Shown: positions 1-9,689 of the stretch, piece after piece
How positions within the stretch are numbered: the first letter of the stretch is position 1
Layout: each line of letters begins with the position of its first letter
Assembly (NCBI RefSeq): GCF_003289645.1
Contig: NZ_QLYX01000008.1
Span: 1-64,000, forward strand
Reading direction: 5' to 3'
DNA: 64,000 nt
From: Actinomadura craniellae
GTDB lineage: Bacteria > Actinomycetota > Actinomycetes > Streptosporangiales > Streptosporangiaceae
Position numbers and translations under genes: made by a program
Notes under the pieces: generated by a model
Databases searched by the model: none
The model's input: the letters and a program-made list of their open reading frames with translations, nothing else
What the model was told of the DNA's origin: nothing

Positions 1-8
1 TGGGGCAC

Positions 9-71
9 GAGGACCTCCTACGGGTGCGGAGTGGCTGTGTGGTAGCTCCACACCACACCTGGGAGGTCCTC
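9..71. repeat. Nested inverted repeats
   Basis: Outer arms GAGGACCTCC (9-18) and GGAGGTCCTC (62-71) are perfect reverse complements. Inside lies GTGTGG (37-42), loop TAGCT, CCACAC (48-53). The whole can fold as a two-stage stem. Function unknown: leader RNA structure, terminator or a mobile-element end are all possible. Confidence 0.5.
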
Positions 72-321
72 CCTATTTCAACAACATCCGGCCCGTGTCG
101 CCGTCACCAACGTCCATGAGCAGTACAGCTAGCCGCCCCTGCCTTTTGACCTAGCACCGCAGTTCCCGTGCGATTTTTTTCTTCCTCGTTAGGCGGATCG
201 CGTCAGGGCGACGAGATGTGACGCCCAGAGGCGAAATCGAATCAAGAGTGCGGCGAAAAAGTAACCTACGAGACCCGGGGGTCAGTAACTTGTCACCATA
301 CGGTCAGCCATGATTATGCAT

Positions 322-337
322 CTTCGGTCGTCCGAAG
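322..337 (-). terminator. Small perfect hairpin after murA
   Basis: CTTCGG (322-327), loop TCGT, CCGAAG (332-337): a 6-bp perfect stem with a tetraloop in the 3' flank of murA. On the minus strand no long U-run follows, so a termination role is only suggested. Confidence 0.35.
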
Positions 338-363
338 CCTAGTTGTTTTGTCCGAAAACGCTA

Positions 364-409
364 CCGGGACGGCCCTGGAACGCGGTTTGCGTCGTAGGAA
401 CCGTCCCGG
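364..409 (-). terminator. Probable murA terminator hairpin
   Basis: CCGGGACGG (364-372) and CCGTCCCGG (401-409) form a 9-bp perfect stem with a 28-nt loop, beginning about 54 nt beyond the murA stop. GC-rich stems without U-tracts are common actinobacterial terminators. Assigned by position. Confidence 0.45.
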
Positions 410-462
410 CGGGACGCGCAGCGATAGCGGAAGGTTGTCAGCCGATTCCTGTCCGATTTCGG

Positions 463-1755
463 TCAGGCGGCTTCGCGGGTGATGTCGGCTCCCATCATCG
501 ACAGCCGCTCGGCGATGTGAGCGTGCCCCCGGTCCAGGTAGTACGCCGAGGTGATCACGGTCTCGTCGCTGGCGGCCAGCCCGGCCAGCACTAGCGCGCT
601 GCCGGTGCGCAGGTCGTGGGCGACCACTTCGGCGCCGCGCAGCGGGGTCGAGCCGTTCACCTTGGCCCGGTTGCCGTCGACCTCGATCGAGGCGCCCATT
701 TTGGTCAGCTCCTCGGCCAGCTTGAACCGGCCGTCGAAGATGCGCTCGTAGATGTAGCTGGGCCCGTCCGCCAGGCAGGAGAGCGCCATGATCGGCGACT
801 GCAGGTCGGTGGCGAAGCCCGGGTACTCATCGGTGATGACGTTGATCGGCCGCAGCGGGCGGTCGCGCCGGACCTGGAGCACGGCGCCCTCCTGGTGGAA
901 CTCCACGCCCATCTGCTCCAGCTTGTCGGCCGCCACCCCCAGGTGCTCCAGCGAGGCGCCGACCAGGCCCATCTCGCCACCGGTGATCGCGGCGGCCATC
1001 ACGAACACGCCCGCGTCGATCCGGTCGGGCATGACCGTGTGCTCGACGGCGTGCAGCTCGTCGACACCCTCGACGGTGATGAAGCCGGTGCCGCCGCCCT
1101 TGATCTGCGCGCCCATCCGCTGCAGGATCTCGATGTTGTCCAGCACCTCGGGCTCGAGCGCGCAGTTCTTGATCAGCGTGGTGCCCTGGGCGAGCGCCGC
1201 CGCCATGATCAGGTTCTCGGTGCCGGTGTGCGACGGGGTGTCGCAGTAGAGCGTGGCGCCGCGCAGGTCGCCCGCCTTGATGTGGATCAGGCCGTCGCCG
1301 TTGTCGGCCACGTGCTCGGTGACGGTCGCGCCCATGCGCTTGAAACCGTTGTAGTGGAAGTCGAGGTTGCGACTGCCCAGGTTGCACCCGCCGACGCCCT
1401 CGATGACCGCCTCGCCGAGCCGGTGCAGCAGGGCCGGGACGAACAGGAACGAGCCGCGGAACCGGGAGGCGATGTCGGCCGGCAGCACGGGGCTGCTCAG
1501 CGTCGACGCATCGATCACCAGGGTGCGCTCGGCCTCGTGCAGTTCGGCCTTGGCGCCGATCGCCCGGGCCAGCTCGACCGCCCGTCGCACATCTTCGATG
1601 ATCGGGACGTTCCGCAGCACCGTACGGCCCTTCGAGGCCATCAGCGAGGCTCCGATCATCGGCAGGACGGCGTTTTTGGCGCCCTGGACGAAGACGGTGC
1701 CCTGCAGTCGGTTGCCCCCACGCACGCGGTAACGAACCTCGTCGCCCATGCTCAT
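463..1755 (-). CDS. murA: UDP-N-acetylglucosamine 1-carboxyvinyltransferase (MurA)
   Basis: Cytoplasmic enzyme of the first committed step of peptidoglycan synthesis: transfers enolpyruvate from PEP to UDP-GlcNAc. The start at 1755 gives 430 residues (family about 420) and has AAGGAG 9 nt upstream; a longer reading frame to 1848 has no support. Visible motifs are GAKNAVLP near residue 25 (the Lys-Asn substrate pair), GGCNLGSR with the catalytic cysteine at about residue 124, TDLQSP (the catalytic Asp of the second domain) and LRTGSALVLAG near the C-terminus. Mycobacterial MurA has Asp in place of this Cys and is fosfomycin resistant; here Cys is kept, which predicts a fosfomycin-alkylatable enzyme. 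A second MurA-like paralogue elsewhere is possible in actinomycetes. It is the last gene of the minus-strand block, 300 nt from purC. Confidence 0.95.
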   Translation of the reverse strand: MSMGDEVRYRVRGGNRLQGTVFVQGAKNAVLPMIGASLMASKGRTVLRNVPIIEDVRRAVELARAIGAKAELHEAERTLVIDASTLSSPVLPADIASRFRGSFLFVPALLHRLGEAVIEGVGGCNLGSRNLDFHYNGFKRMGATVTEHVADNGDGLIHIKAGDLRGATLYCDTPSHTGTENLIMAAALAQGTTLIKNCALEPEVLDNIEILQRMGAQIKGGGTGFITVEGVDELHAVEHTVMPDRIDAGVFVMAAAITGGEMGLVGASLEHLGVAADKLEQMGVEFHQEGAVLQVRRDRPLRPINVITDEYPGFATDLQSPIMALSCLADGPSYIYERIFDGRFKLAEELTKMGASIEVDGNRAKVNGSTPLRGAEVVAHDLRTGSALVLAGLAASDETVITSAYYLDRGHAHIAERLSMMGADITREAA

Positions 1756-2055
1756 GCCGCCTTGCTCCTTTGGATGCGGGTGAATATCGGTCTGCCTGAT
1801 ACCCGCCCGTTCTCCGCGGCGGGTCACGAGTGAGGCGCGCCCGGTCACCCAGTATCACACCGGGAGGTCGGTGAGGTGACCGGTTCGTCCCCCTTGCGCC
1901 TGCGTCTCGACTGGTTAGAGCTGAATCGCCCCGTAAAGGTTCGCCGTTTCCGCACGGCGATCGTGTGAGACGCGTCGCATCCTTGGACGTTTCTGTTGTC
2001 AGAGAACCTCGAACTAGATACTTCCCGCGGACGGCCCCCTGACGCGCGCCGCGTA
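1756..2055 (-). promoter_or_regulatory. murA upstream region
   Basis: This 300-nt gap between the purC stop and the murA start has no credible ORF. On the minus strand TGTGATACT (1859-1851) is an extended -10-like element. That suggests murA has its own promoter rather than relying on read-through from purC. Not experimentally supported. Confidence 0.3.
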
Positions 2056-2913
2056 TCAGGTGAAGCGCCGGCCGGTGATCCGCTCGTACGCCTCGACGTA
2101 CTTCGCCCGGGTCTGCCCGACGATCTCCGCGGGCAGCGGCGGCGGCGCCTCGCCCGAGTTCCGGTCCCAACCGGACTCCGGCGAGACCAGCCAGTCACGC
2201 ACGAACTGCTTGTCGAAGGACGGCTGGCTTTGCCCCGGCCGCCACCCGTCCACCGGCCAGAACCGGGAGGAGTCGGGGGTCAGCACCTCGTCGGCGAGGA
2301 TCAGCTCACCGTCCGGCGCCCGGCCCAGCTCGATCTTGGTGTCGGCGACGATGATGCCGCGCTCCTGGGCCAGCGCCGCGCCCCGGCGGTAGACCTCCAG
2401 CGTGATGTCGCGGAGCCGGGCGGCGAGATCGGCCCCCACCGCCGCCTCGACCTCGGCGAAGGTCATCGGCTCGTCGTGCGCGCCCACCGCCGCCTTGGTG
2501 GTGGGAGTGAAGATCGGTTCGGGCAGCTCGGACCCGTCCACCAGCCCCGGGGGCAGCCCGACCCCGCACACCGACCCGGCGCGGCGGTACTCGGCCAGCC
2601 CGGAGCCGGTCAGGTAGCCGCGCGCCACGCACTCCACCGGGACCATCTCCAGCCGCCGCACGACCACGGCCCGGCCGGCCCACTCCGCGGGCGCCCCCGG
2701 CGGCGGCTCGGTGGAGACCACATGGTTGGGCAGCACGTCCGCGAGCCGCTCGAACCACCACAGCGACAGCTGGGTGAGGACCCGCCCCTTGTCCGGGATC
2801 GGGGTGTCGAGCACGTGGTCGTACGCCGAGATCGTGTCGCGGGCGACCATGAGCAGGTCGCCGCCGGGCAGCTCGTACAGGTCCCGGACCTTGCCGCTGT
2901 GCAGGTGTTTCAC
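2056..2913 (-). CDS. purC: SAICAR synthase (PurC)
   Basis: Phosphoribosylaminoimidazole-succinocarboxamide synthase, the ATP-dependent joining of CAIR and aspartate in purine synthesis. The protein opens at GTG with KHLHSGKVRDLY, the usual N-terminus of the family, and contains the SAICAR-synthetase region DTKIELGRAPDGELILADE. At 285 residues it is normal for an actinobacterial PurC. Its GTG overlaps the TGA of the upstream MOSC gene (GTGA), so translation is probably coupled. It is the last gene of purD-purB-MOSC-purC. Confidence 0.95.
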   Translation of the reverse strand: MKHLHSGKVRDLYELPGGDLLMVARDTISAYDHVLDTPIPDKGRVLTQLSLWWFERLADVLPNHVVSTEPPPGAPAEWAGRAVVVRRLEMVPVECVARGYLTGSGLAEYRRAGSVCGVGLPPGLVDGSELPEPIFTPTTKAAVGAHDEPMTFAEVEAAVGADLAARLRDITLEVYRRGAALAQERGIIVADTKIELGRAPDGELILADEVLTPDSSRFWPVDGWRPGQSQPSFDKQFVRDWLVSPESGWDRNSGEAPPPLPAEIVGQTRAKYVEAYERITGRRFT

Positions 2914-3688
2914 TGGTACTCCAGGACTTCGACGGGATCCCCGGCCCGGAGCGGGCCGGGAATGCGGACCACCGCGTTCTGGCCGAACCTGATGCCCCGG
3001 TCGAAGGAGCGGTACGTCGCCAGGGTGCGCAGCGGTTCGCGGCCGCGCACGCCGGTGTCCTGGTCGGTGGTGGTGACGACGCACCGGGTGCACGACCTGA
3101 CCATCTCGATCACCGCCGCGCCGATCCGCAGCAGCCGCACCCCGTCCTCGCCGTACGCGCCCAGCCCCGCCACCACCAGGTTGGGCCGGAACCGGTTCAT
3201 CGGCAGGGGCGCGTCCAGCCGCGCGTTGAGGTCGGCCAGCGACTCGGCCGAGATCACCAGCAGCGGGTAGCCGTCGGCGAACGCCACCTCGCCGCCGCCC
3301 CGGCGGGTCGGCCGGTGCCCGGTGAACCGGACCAGCCGGCACCCGACGCCCAGCACGGCTTCGAACCAGCCGGCCGCGGCGTCGCCCTGGTCCACCCCCC
3401 GGCAGGTCGAGCGGTGCACGTAGACGTCCAGCACCGGGCCGCCGTCGGTCGCCGTGTGCGCCAGCGGCTCGACGTCCGGGGCGCCGACGGTCAGCTCCGC
3501 CCCGTCGTAGGCCGGGTGCAGCAGCGCCATCCCCGGCAGGTCGCGCTGCGAGAGGAACCGGCCCTCCGGGGTGACGAGCATGAACTCCCGGTCGTGCCGC
3601 AGACCGGTCGCCAGCAGGTCGGCCCGGTCGTGCGCGACGCCCCGTCCCCCCTTCAGCGGGAAGGCGGTCAGCTCGCGCAGCACGCCGT

Positions 3689-3692
<4 letters not shown>
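2910..3692 (-). CDS. MOSC-domain protein (YcbX-like, molybdenum cofactor sulfurase C-terminal type)
   Basis: A 260-residue protein with an N-terminal MOSC beta-barrel (residues about 5-110, FPLKGGRGVAHDRADL) followed by a MOSC domain. The conserved tail reads CTRCVVTTTDQDTG (from residue 201), then EPLRTLATYR. Such proteins bind or relay molybdenum cofactor, as in the YcbX/mARC families that reduce N-hydroxylated bases. It sits between purB and purC with ATGA overlap on the purB side and GTGA overlap on the purC side, so it is a genuine operon member. Substrate unknown; detoxification of N-hydroxylated purine analogues is a reasonable guess from context. Confidence 0.85.
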
Positions 3693-4999
<1,307 letters not shown>

Positions 5000-5040
5000 A
5001 GCCTGATTCTCCCAGGTCGCGACCGGTGCTTCGGCGACCC

Positions 5041-6300
5041 TCAGCCCGCGGCGGCGCGCAGCGCGATGTCGGTGCGGTGGTGCGAGCCGCGCAGCCGGAC
5101 CTGCTCGACCGCCGCGTACGCGGCGGCGCGGGCCGCGGTGAGGTCGGCGCCGGTGCCGACCACGTTGACCACCCGGCCGCCGGCGCTCACCAGCAGGCCC
5201 TCGTCGAGGTCCAGCGCCGTACCGGCCTGCAGAACGTACGCCCCCGGCACCGCGGCGGCCTCGGGCAGCCCGGCGACCACGTCGCCCTTGACCGGGCCCT
5301 CCGGGTAGCCCTCGGCCGCGACGACCACGGTCACCGCCGCGCCCGGGTGCCACTCCAGCTCGGTCGCCGGGTCGAGGTTGCCGACCGCACACGCCTGGAG
5401 CAGGCCGGCCAGCGGGGTGGCCAGCCGGTCGAGCACCACCTGGGTCTCGGGGTCGCCGAACCGGGCGTTGAACTCGACCACCCGGACGCCCCGGGAGGTC
5501 AGCGCCAGCCCCGCGTACAGCACCCCCACATAGGGGGTCTGCCGTGCCCGCAGCTCCGCGATGGTGGGCCGGACGACCGTCTCCATCACCTCGTCGACCA
5601 GGCCGGGCGGGGCCCAGGGCAGCCCGGCCGAGGTGGTGTAGGCGCCCATGCCGCCGGTGTTGGGGCCCGCGTCGCCGTCGTAGGCGCGCTTGAAGTCCTG
5701 GGCGGGCAGCAGCGGGACGGCGTGCGCGCCGTCGCTCAGCGCGAACAGCGACACCTCGGGCCCGTCGAGGTACTCCTCGACGACCACCCGGTCGCAGCCG
5801 CGGGCGTGCTCGACCGCGGCGGCGCGGTCGGAGGTGACGACGACGCCCTTGCCGCCGGCCAGCCCGTCGTCCTTGACCACGTAGGGCGGGCCGAACTCGT
5901 CCAGGGCCGCCTCGACCTCGGCGCCGGACTCGCAGACGCGGGCGGCGGCGGTGGGCACCCCGGCGGCGGCCATGACCTCCTTGGCGAACGCCTTGGAGCC
6001 CTCGATGCGGGCGGCCTCACGGTCGGGGCCGAAGACGGGCACGCCCCGCCGGCGCAGCTCGTCGGCGACCCCGGCGACCAGCGGCGCCTCGGGACCGATC
6101 ACCACCAGCTCGGGGCTGAGCCGCTGCGCCAGCTCGGCGGTGGCCACCGGGTCGGTGGGGTCGAGGACGTGGTTGTCGGCGATCTCCGCGGTGCCCGGGT
6201 TGCCCGGGGCGCAGTGGAGCATGGTGACGGCCGGGTCGCGGTGCAGGGCGCGGGCGAGCGCGTGCTCGCGGCCACCTGATCCGAGGAGGAGAACTCGCAC
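5041..6300 (-). CDS. purD: Phosphoribosylamine-glycine ligase (PurD)
   Basis: ATP-grasp enzyme making glycinamide ribonucleotide. It begins at GTG with RVLLLGSGGREHALA, the standard GARS N-domain, and contains KDDGLAGGKGVVV (ATP-grasp), GPEVSLFAL and EFNARFGDPETQ, the family signature. The length of 419 residues is normal. First gene of the minus-strand purine operon; the upstream gap to 6478 should hold its promoter and that of the divergent leader ORF and corA. Confidence 0.95.
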   Translation of the reverse strand: MRVLLLGSGGREHALARALHRDPAVTMLHCAPGNPGTAEIADNHVLDPTDPVATAELAQRLSPELVVIGPEAPLVAGVADELRRRGVPVFGPDREAARIEGSKAFAKEVMAAAGVPTAAARVCESGAEVEAALDEFGPPYVVKDDGLAGGKGVVVTSDRAAAVEHARGCDRVVVEEYLDGPEVSLFALSDGAHAVPLLPAQDFKRAYDGDAGPNTGGMGAYTTSAGLPWAPPGLVDEVMETVVRPTIAELRARQTPYVGVLYAGLALTSRGVRVVEFNARFGDPETQVVLDRLATPLAGLLQACAVGNLDPATELEWHPGAAVTVVVAAEGYPEGPVKGDVVAGLPEAAAVPGAYVLQAGTALDLDEGLLVSAGGRVVNVVGTGADLTAARAAAYAAVEQVRLRGSHHRTDIALRAAAG

Positions 6301-6477
6301 GTGACGGGAGCCTAGCGTGCCAGGCGGAAAGTCGCGGTTGGTCGCGCGAGGCGGCCGCGTCCGGGGGGTTCCGGGGGTGAGGTAAACCTCCTCGATGCCC
6401 GGAGCGTCTTCAAGTACGGCTGATAGCCTGGCGAGAGCCGATGCCTGACGTCCTGCGAGTGAAGGAGGTGGTCGGAG

Positions 6478-6594
6478 ATGAGTTCTGGTGATCCTTGCAG
6501 TACCGCCGAGATCCCGCATAGTCCCGAGCGGACAGCTCTTCCGTCCGCCCCAACTCGGCGTCCGGCCACCTCGCCCGCGCGCTCCTCCCGCTGA
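6478..6594 (+). CDS. Small leader-type ORF upstream of corA (38 aa)
   Basis: ATG at 6478 has a strong ribosome binding site (GAAGGAGGTG, GGAGG at 6464-6468, 9 nt spacing) and reads 38 codons to TGA. The peptide begins MSSGDPCSTAEIPHSPERTA and has seven prolines. It ends 63 nt before corA, which has its own TTAAGGAG site. It has no recognised homology. The strong initiation site and proline content suggest a regulatory leader peptide like those controlling some enterobacterial magnesium transporters, but this is inference. Confidence 0.5.
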   Translation: MSSGDPCSTAEIPHSPERTALPSAPTRRPATSPARSSR

Positions 6595-6657
6595 TCCGGG
6601 TCGCTTCGGCCCGTTGATCCGGAGGCCGCGGCATGGCCGGCGGTTAAGGAGTCCACG

Positions 6658-7794
6658 ATGGCCATGACACGTGTGCGCCCCGGTCGCGGGGCGATGGCAT
6701 TGCTGAAGCCGCTGGGCCGCCCCGTACGGCCGGTTCCCGACCCGGGCCCGCCCCGCTCGGCGGTGATCGACTGGGCTGTCTACATCGACGGACACCGCAT
6801 CTGCACCGGCAGCGTCTCCGACGCCGTGCGGCTGGTCCGCGACGGCGAGCTCACCACCAACGGCGCCCGCACCGGCCCCCGCCCGGAGGCCGGCGACGAG
6901 CAGAGCGCCGGCTTCGTCTGGGTCGGCCTGCACGAGCCCGACGCGGCCGAACTGGAGCGGTTGGCCGAAGTGTTCGGCCTGCACCCGTTGGCGGTCGAGG
7001 ACGCCGTGCACGCCCACCAGCGGCCCAAGCTCGAACGGTACGACGGCGTCCAGTTCCTGGTGATGAAGACCGTCGGCTACGTCGAGCGTGGCCCGGACGG
7101 CGCCGAGGTCGTCGAGACCGGCGAAGTAATGATCTTCTGTGGGTCCGACTTCGTGGTGACCGTGCGGCACGGCGCGCACGGCGAGCTGGGGTCGGTGCGC
7201 GCGGCGCTGGAGGCCGACCCCGAGCGGTTGATGCTCGGCCCCGCGGCCGTGCTGCACGCGGTCGCCGACCGGGTGGTCGACGGCTACGTGTCGGTGGCCG
7301 GCGCGGTCCAGGAGGACATCGACGAGGTCGAGGAGGCCGTCTTCTCGCCGGGGCGCAGCAACGAGGCGGGGCGCATCTACCGGCTCAAGCGCGAGGTCAT
7401 CCACCTCAAGCGGGCCGTCGGGCCGCTGGCCGGGCCGCTGCACACGCTGGCCAACCGCCGGTTCGTGCCCGGGGAGATCCGGGAGTACCTGCGCGATGTG
7501 GAAGATCACCTGACCCGGGTACGCGAGCAGGTCGACTCCTGTGAGGAACTGCTCAACCCGATCCTCCAGGCGCACCTGACCGCGGTCACCGTCGCCGACA
7601 ACCAGGACATGCGCAAGATCTCCGCCTGGGGCGCGATCCTGATGCTGCCGACCGCCATCGCGGGCATCTACGGCATGAACTTCGAGGGCATGCCGGGGCT
7701 GCGGTCGGAGCTCGGCTTCCCGCTCGTCTTCATGGCCATCGTCTTCTCCTGCCTCTTCCTGCACCGCGGGTTCCGCCGCAGCGGCTGGCTCTGA
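6658..7794 (+). CDS. corA: CorA-family magnesium/cobalt channel
   Basis: Homopentameric inner-membrane Mg2+ channel. The soluble N-domain covers residues 1-310; two transmembrane helices lie at the C-terminus (about 316-337 and 352-370) with the diagnostic YGMNFEGMP loop between them (GMN at 339-341). The length of 378 is somewhat above the 316-370 usual for CorA, from an N-terminal extension. RBS AAGGAG sits 6 nt before the ATG. The terminal RRSGWL is basic, as expected for the cytoplasmic end. Confidence 0.92.
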   Translation: MAMTRVRPGRGAMALLKPLGRPVRPVPDPGPPRSAVIDWAVYIDGHRICTGSVSDAVRLVRDGELTTNGARTGPRPEAGDEQSAGFVWVGLHEPDAAELERLAEVFGLHPLAVEDAVHAHQRPKLERYDGVQFLVMKTVGYVERGPDGAEVVETGEVMIFCGSDFVVTVRHGAHGELGSVRAALEADPERLMLGPAAVLHAVADRVVDGYVSVAGAVQEDIDEVEEAVFSPGRSNEAGRIYRLKREVIHLKRAVGPLAGPLHTLANRRFVPGEIREYLRDVEDHLTRVREQVDSCEELLNPILQAHLTAVTVADNQDMRKISAWGAILMLPTAIAGIYGMNFEGMPGLRSELGFPLVFMAIVFSCLFLHRGFRRSGWL

Positions 7795-7933
7795 CCCGCC
7801 GCCCCCCGCGGGGCTTGACAGCCGTGGCACCGGCACCGGCGTGGCCGATACTGGCGACGAACTTGGACTTTCGGCGCTCCGGCTGGTCTCCTGTCAGGAA
7901 CCCGGCCCGGTCCTGACCCAGGGGAGCTGACTG

Positions 7934-9592
7934 ATGCGCCGATCCGTGAAGGAAGCCGTGGCGGTCCTGGGGGCCGGCATGGTCGCCATCGCGCTCGTGG
8001 GGGCGGGCGCCGTGTGGTTCCTGAACCGCGGCGAGGGGCCCGAGGACACCGCGCAGCGGTACGTGGCCGCATGGCAGCGCGGCGACTTCGCCGCGATGCG
8101 CACCCTGACCGCCGACCCGCCCGCCGACCTGGAGTCGCGGCTGCGGCGGCTGCGCGACGACCTCGGCGCCGTCGGGCAGCGCTACCGGGTCATCTCGGTC
8201 GGCGACGCCGAGGACGGCCGGGCCGGCGGATCCTACGGCGCCGACCTCACGCTGGCCGGCAACCGGACCTGGTCCTACCAGGGGAGGCTGGCCTTCACCG
8301 AGCGGGACGGGAAGTGGCTGGTGGCCTGGTCACCGCAGACCCTGCACCCCGACCTGCAGGAGGGCCGGCGGCTGCGGGTGGCCCGGGCCTGGCCCGACCG
8401 CGCCGGGATCGAGGCCGCCGACGGCAGCGACCTGCGCACCTCGCCCTCCGGCTCGGCCCGGCAACTCGCCGGGACGGTCGGTTCGGCGGACGACGACGCC
8501 GTGAGCGCGTTCGGCGCGCCCTACCAGGTGGGCAACCGGGTGGGGACCGACGGCCTGGAACGCCAGTACGAGCGGCAACTGGCCGGCACCCCGGCGCTCG
8601 CGGTCCAGGTGTTCGCGCCCGACGGGACCGTCGTGAAGACCCTGCAACGCTTCGGCGGGGCCGCGGGGAAGCCGCTGCGGACGACCATCGACCCGAAGAC
8701 GCAGCAGGCGGCCGGGCAGGCCCTCACCACGCTGGCGGAACCCGCCTCGCTGGTCGCCCTGCGCCCCTCCACCGGCGAAGTCCTCGCCGTCGCCTACAAG
8801 CCCGGTGACTACAACCGGGCGTTCATGGGCCAGTACCCGCCCGGCTCGACCTTCAAGGTGATCACCGCCGCGGCGCTGGTCGCCGACGGGATGGCCCCGA
8901 CGACCCGCGTCGCCTGCCCGGCCCGGGCCAACATCGGGGGGCGCGTCTTCAAGAACTACAAGTTCGAGGACTTCGGCTCCGTCCCGTTCCGGGAGGCGTT
9001 CGCGCACTCGTGCAACACCACCTTCGCCCGGCTCGCCGTGGACCGGCTGGGCGAGCGGAGGCTCACCCAGGTGGCCGCCCAGTTCGGCTTCAACGCCCCG
9101 ATCGTCGCCGGGCTGCCCGCGGCGCGCGCCGAGTTCCCGCGGACCGCGGACGCCACCGCCCTCGCGGCCGCCTCGTTCGGCCAGGGGAAGGTGCTGACCA
9201 GCCCGCTGAACATGGCGAGCGTGGCGGCGGCGGCCGCGTCCGGAACCTGGCGCTCGCCCCGCCTGGTCGATGCCGCTCTGGCGGCGCGGGCCCTGGACGC
9301 CAAGGGCCGCAAACCCGAACCGCCGCACCGGCTGGAGCCGGCCGTCGCACGGGCACTGCGCACCCTCATGCCGGCGGTGGTCAGCGAGGGCACCGCCGCC
9401 GACGTCGACTTCCCGAGCGGCACGGCCGGCAAGACCGGCACCGCCGAGTACGGGTCCGGCGACGACCCGCCGACCCACGCGTGGTTCATCGGCTACCGGG
9501 GCGACCTGGCCTTCGCCGTGGTGGTGGAGGGCGGCGGCACCGGGGCCGGGGCCGCGGCCCCCGTCGCGGCCCGCTTCCTGCGCGCGCTGTGA
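7934..9592 (+). CDS. Penicillin-binding protein, transpeptidase with MecA_N/NTF2-like domain
   Basis: Bitopic class B PBP. An N-terminal membrane anchor (residues about 8-30, AVLGAGMVAIALVGAGAVWF) is followed by an NTF2-like MecA_N domain (about 35-140), a PBP dimer-like region and the transpeptidase domain. The three active-site motifs are intact: STFK (Ser305, Lys308), SCN (359-361) and KTG (500-502). It cross-links peptidoglycan on the outer face of the membrane. RBS GGGGAG precedes ATG 7934. Single-gene unit between corA and the convergent phosphodiesterase gene. Confidence 0.92.
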   Translation: MRRSVKEAVAVLGAGMVAIALVGAGAVWFLNRGEGPEDTAQRYVAAWQRGDFAAMRTLTADPPADLESRLRRLRDDLGAVGQRYRVISVGDAEDGRAGGSYGADLTLAGNRTWSYQGRLAFTERDGKWLVAWSPQTLHPDLQEGRRLRVARAWPDRAGIEAADGSDLRTSPSGSARQLAGTVGSADDDAVSAFGAPYQVGNRVGTDGLERQYERQLAGTPALAVQVFAPDGTVVKTLQRFGGAAGKPLRTTIDPKTQQAAGQALTTLAEPASLVALRPSTGEVLAVAYKPGDYNRAFMGQYPPGSTFKVITAAALVADGMAPTTRVACPARANIGGRVFKNYKFEDFGSVPFREAFAHSCNTTFARLAVDRLGERRLTQVAAQFGFNAPIVAGLPAARAEFPRTADATALAAASFGQGKVLTSPLNMASVAAAAASGTWRSPRLVDAALAARALDAKGRKPEPPHRLEPAVARALRTLMPAVVSEGTAADVDFPSGTAGKTGTAEYGSGDDPPTHAWFIGYRGDLAFAVVVEGGGTGAGAAAPVAARFLRAL

Positions 9593-9689
9593 CGCTCGCC
9601 TCCGGAAGAGCCGGGACGGCCGCCGCCGCCCGATCGTCCTGGGTGGATGATCGGCGTTGCCGGAAGCCGCCTCCCGTGCGCCGTACCGC

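Larger units (their letters stand above)
1..462. other. Non-coding stretch downstream of murA
   Basis: No convincing gene on either strand. It holds two nested inverted repeats near the left edge (9-18 with 62-71, and inside them 37-42 with 48-53), a lower-GC patch around 170-340, and two hairpins directly after murA (322-337 and 364-409). In several actinobacteria murA lies just upstream of an rRNA operon in the same orientation, so this could be rrn leader DNA with the rRNA beyond the left edge. That is inference: no rRNA sequence is visible. Confidence 0.4.

Noticed and set aside
827-2170. Long minus-strand frame through murA and its upstream region
   Set aside because: Shadow of murA in another frame with the usual Arg/Gly/Ala-rich composition.
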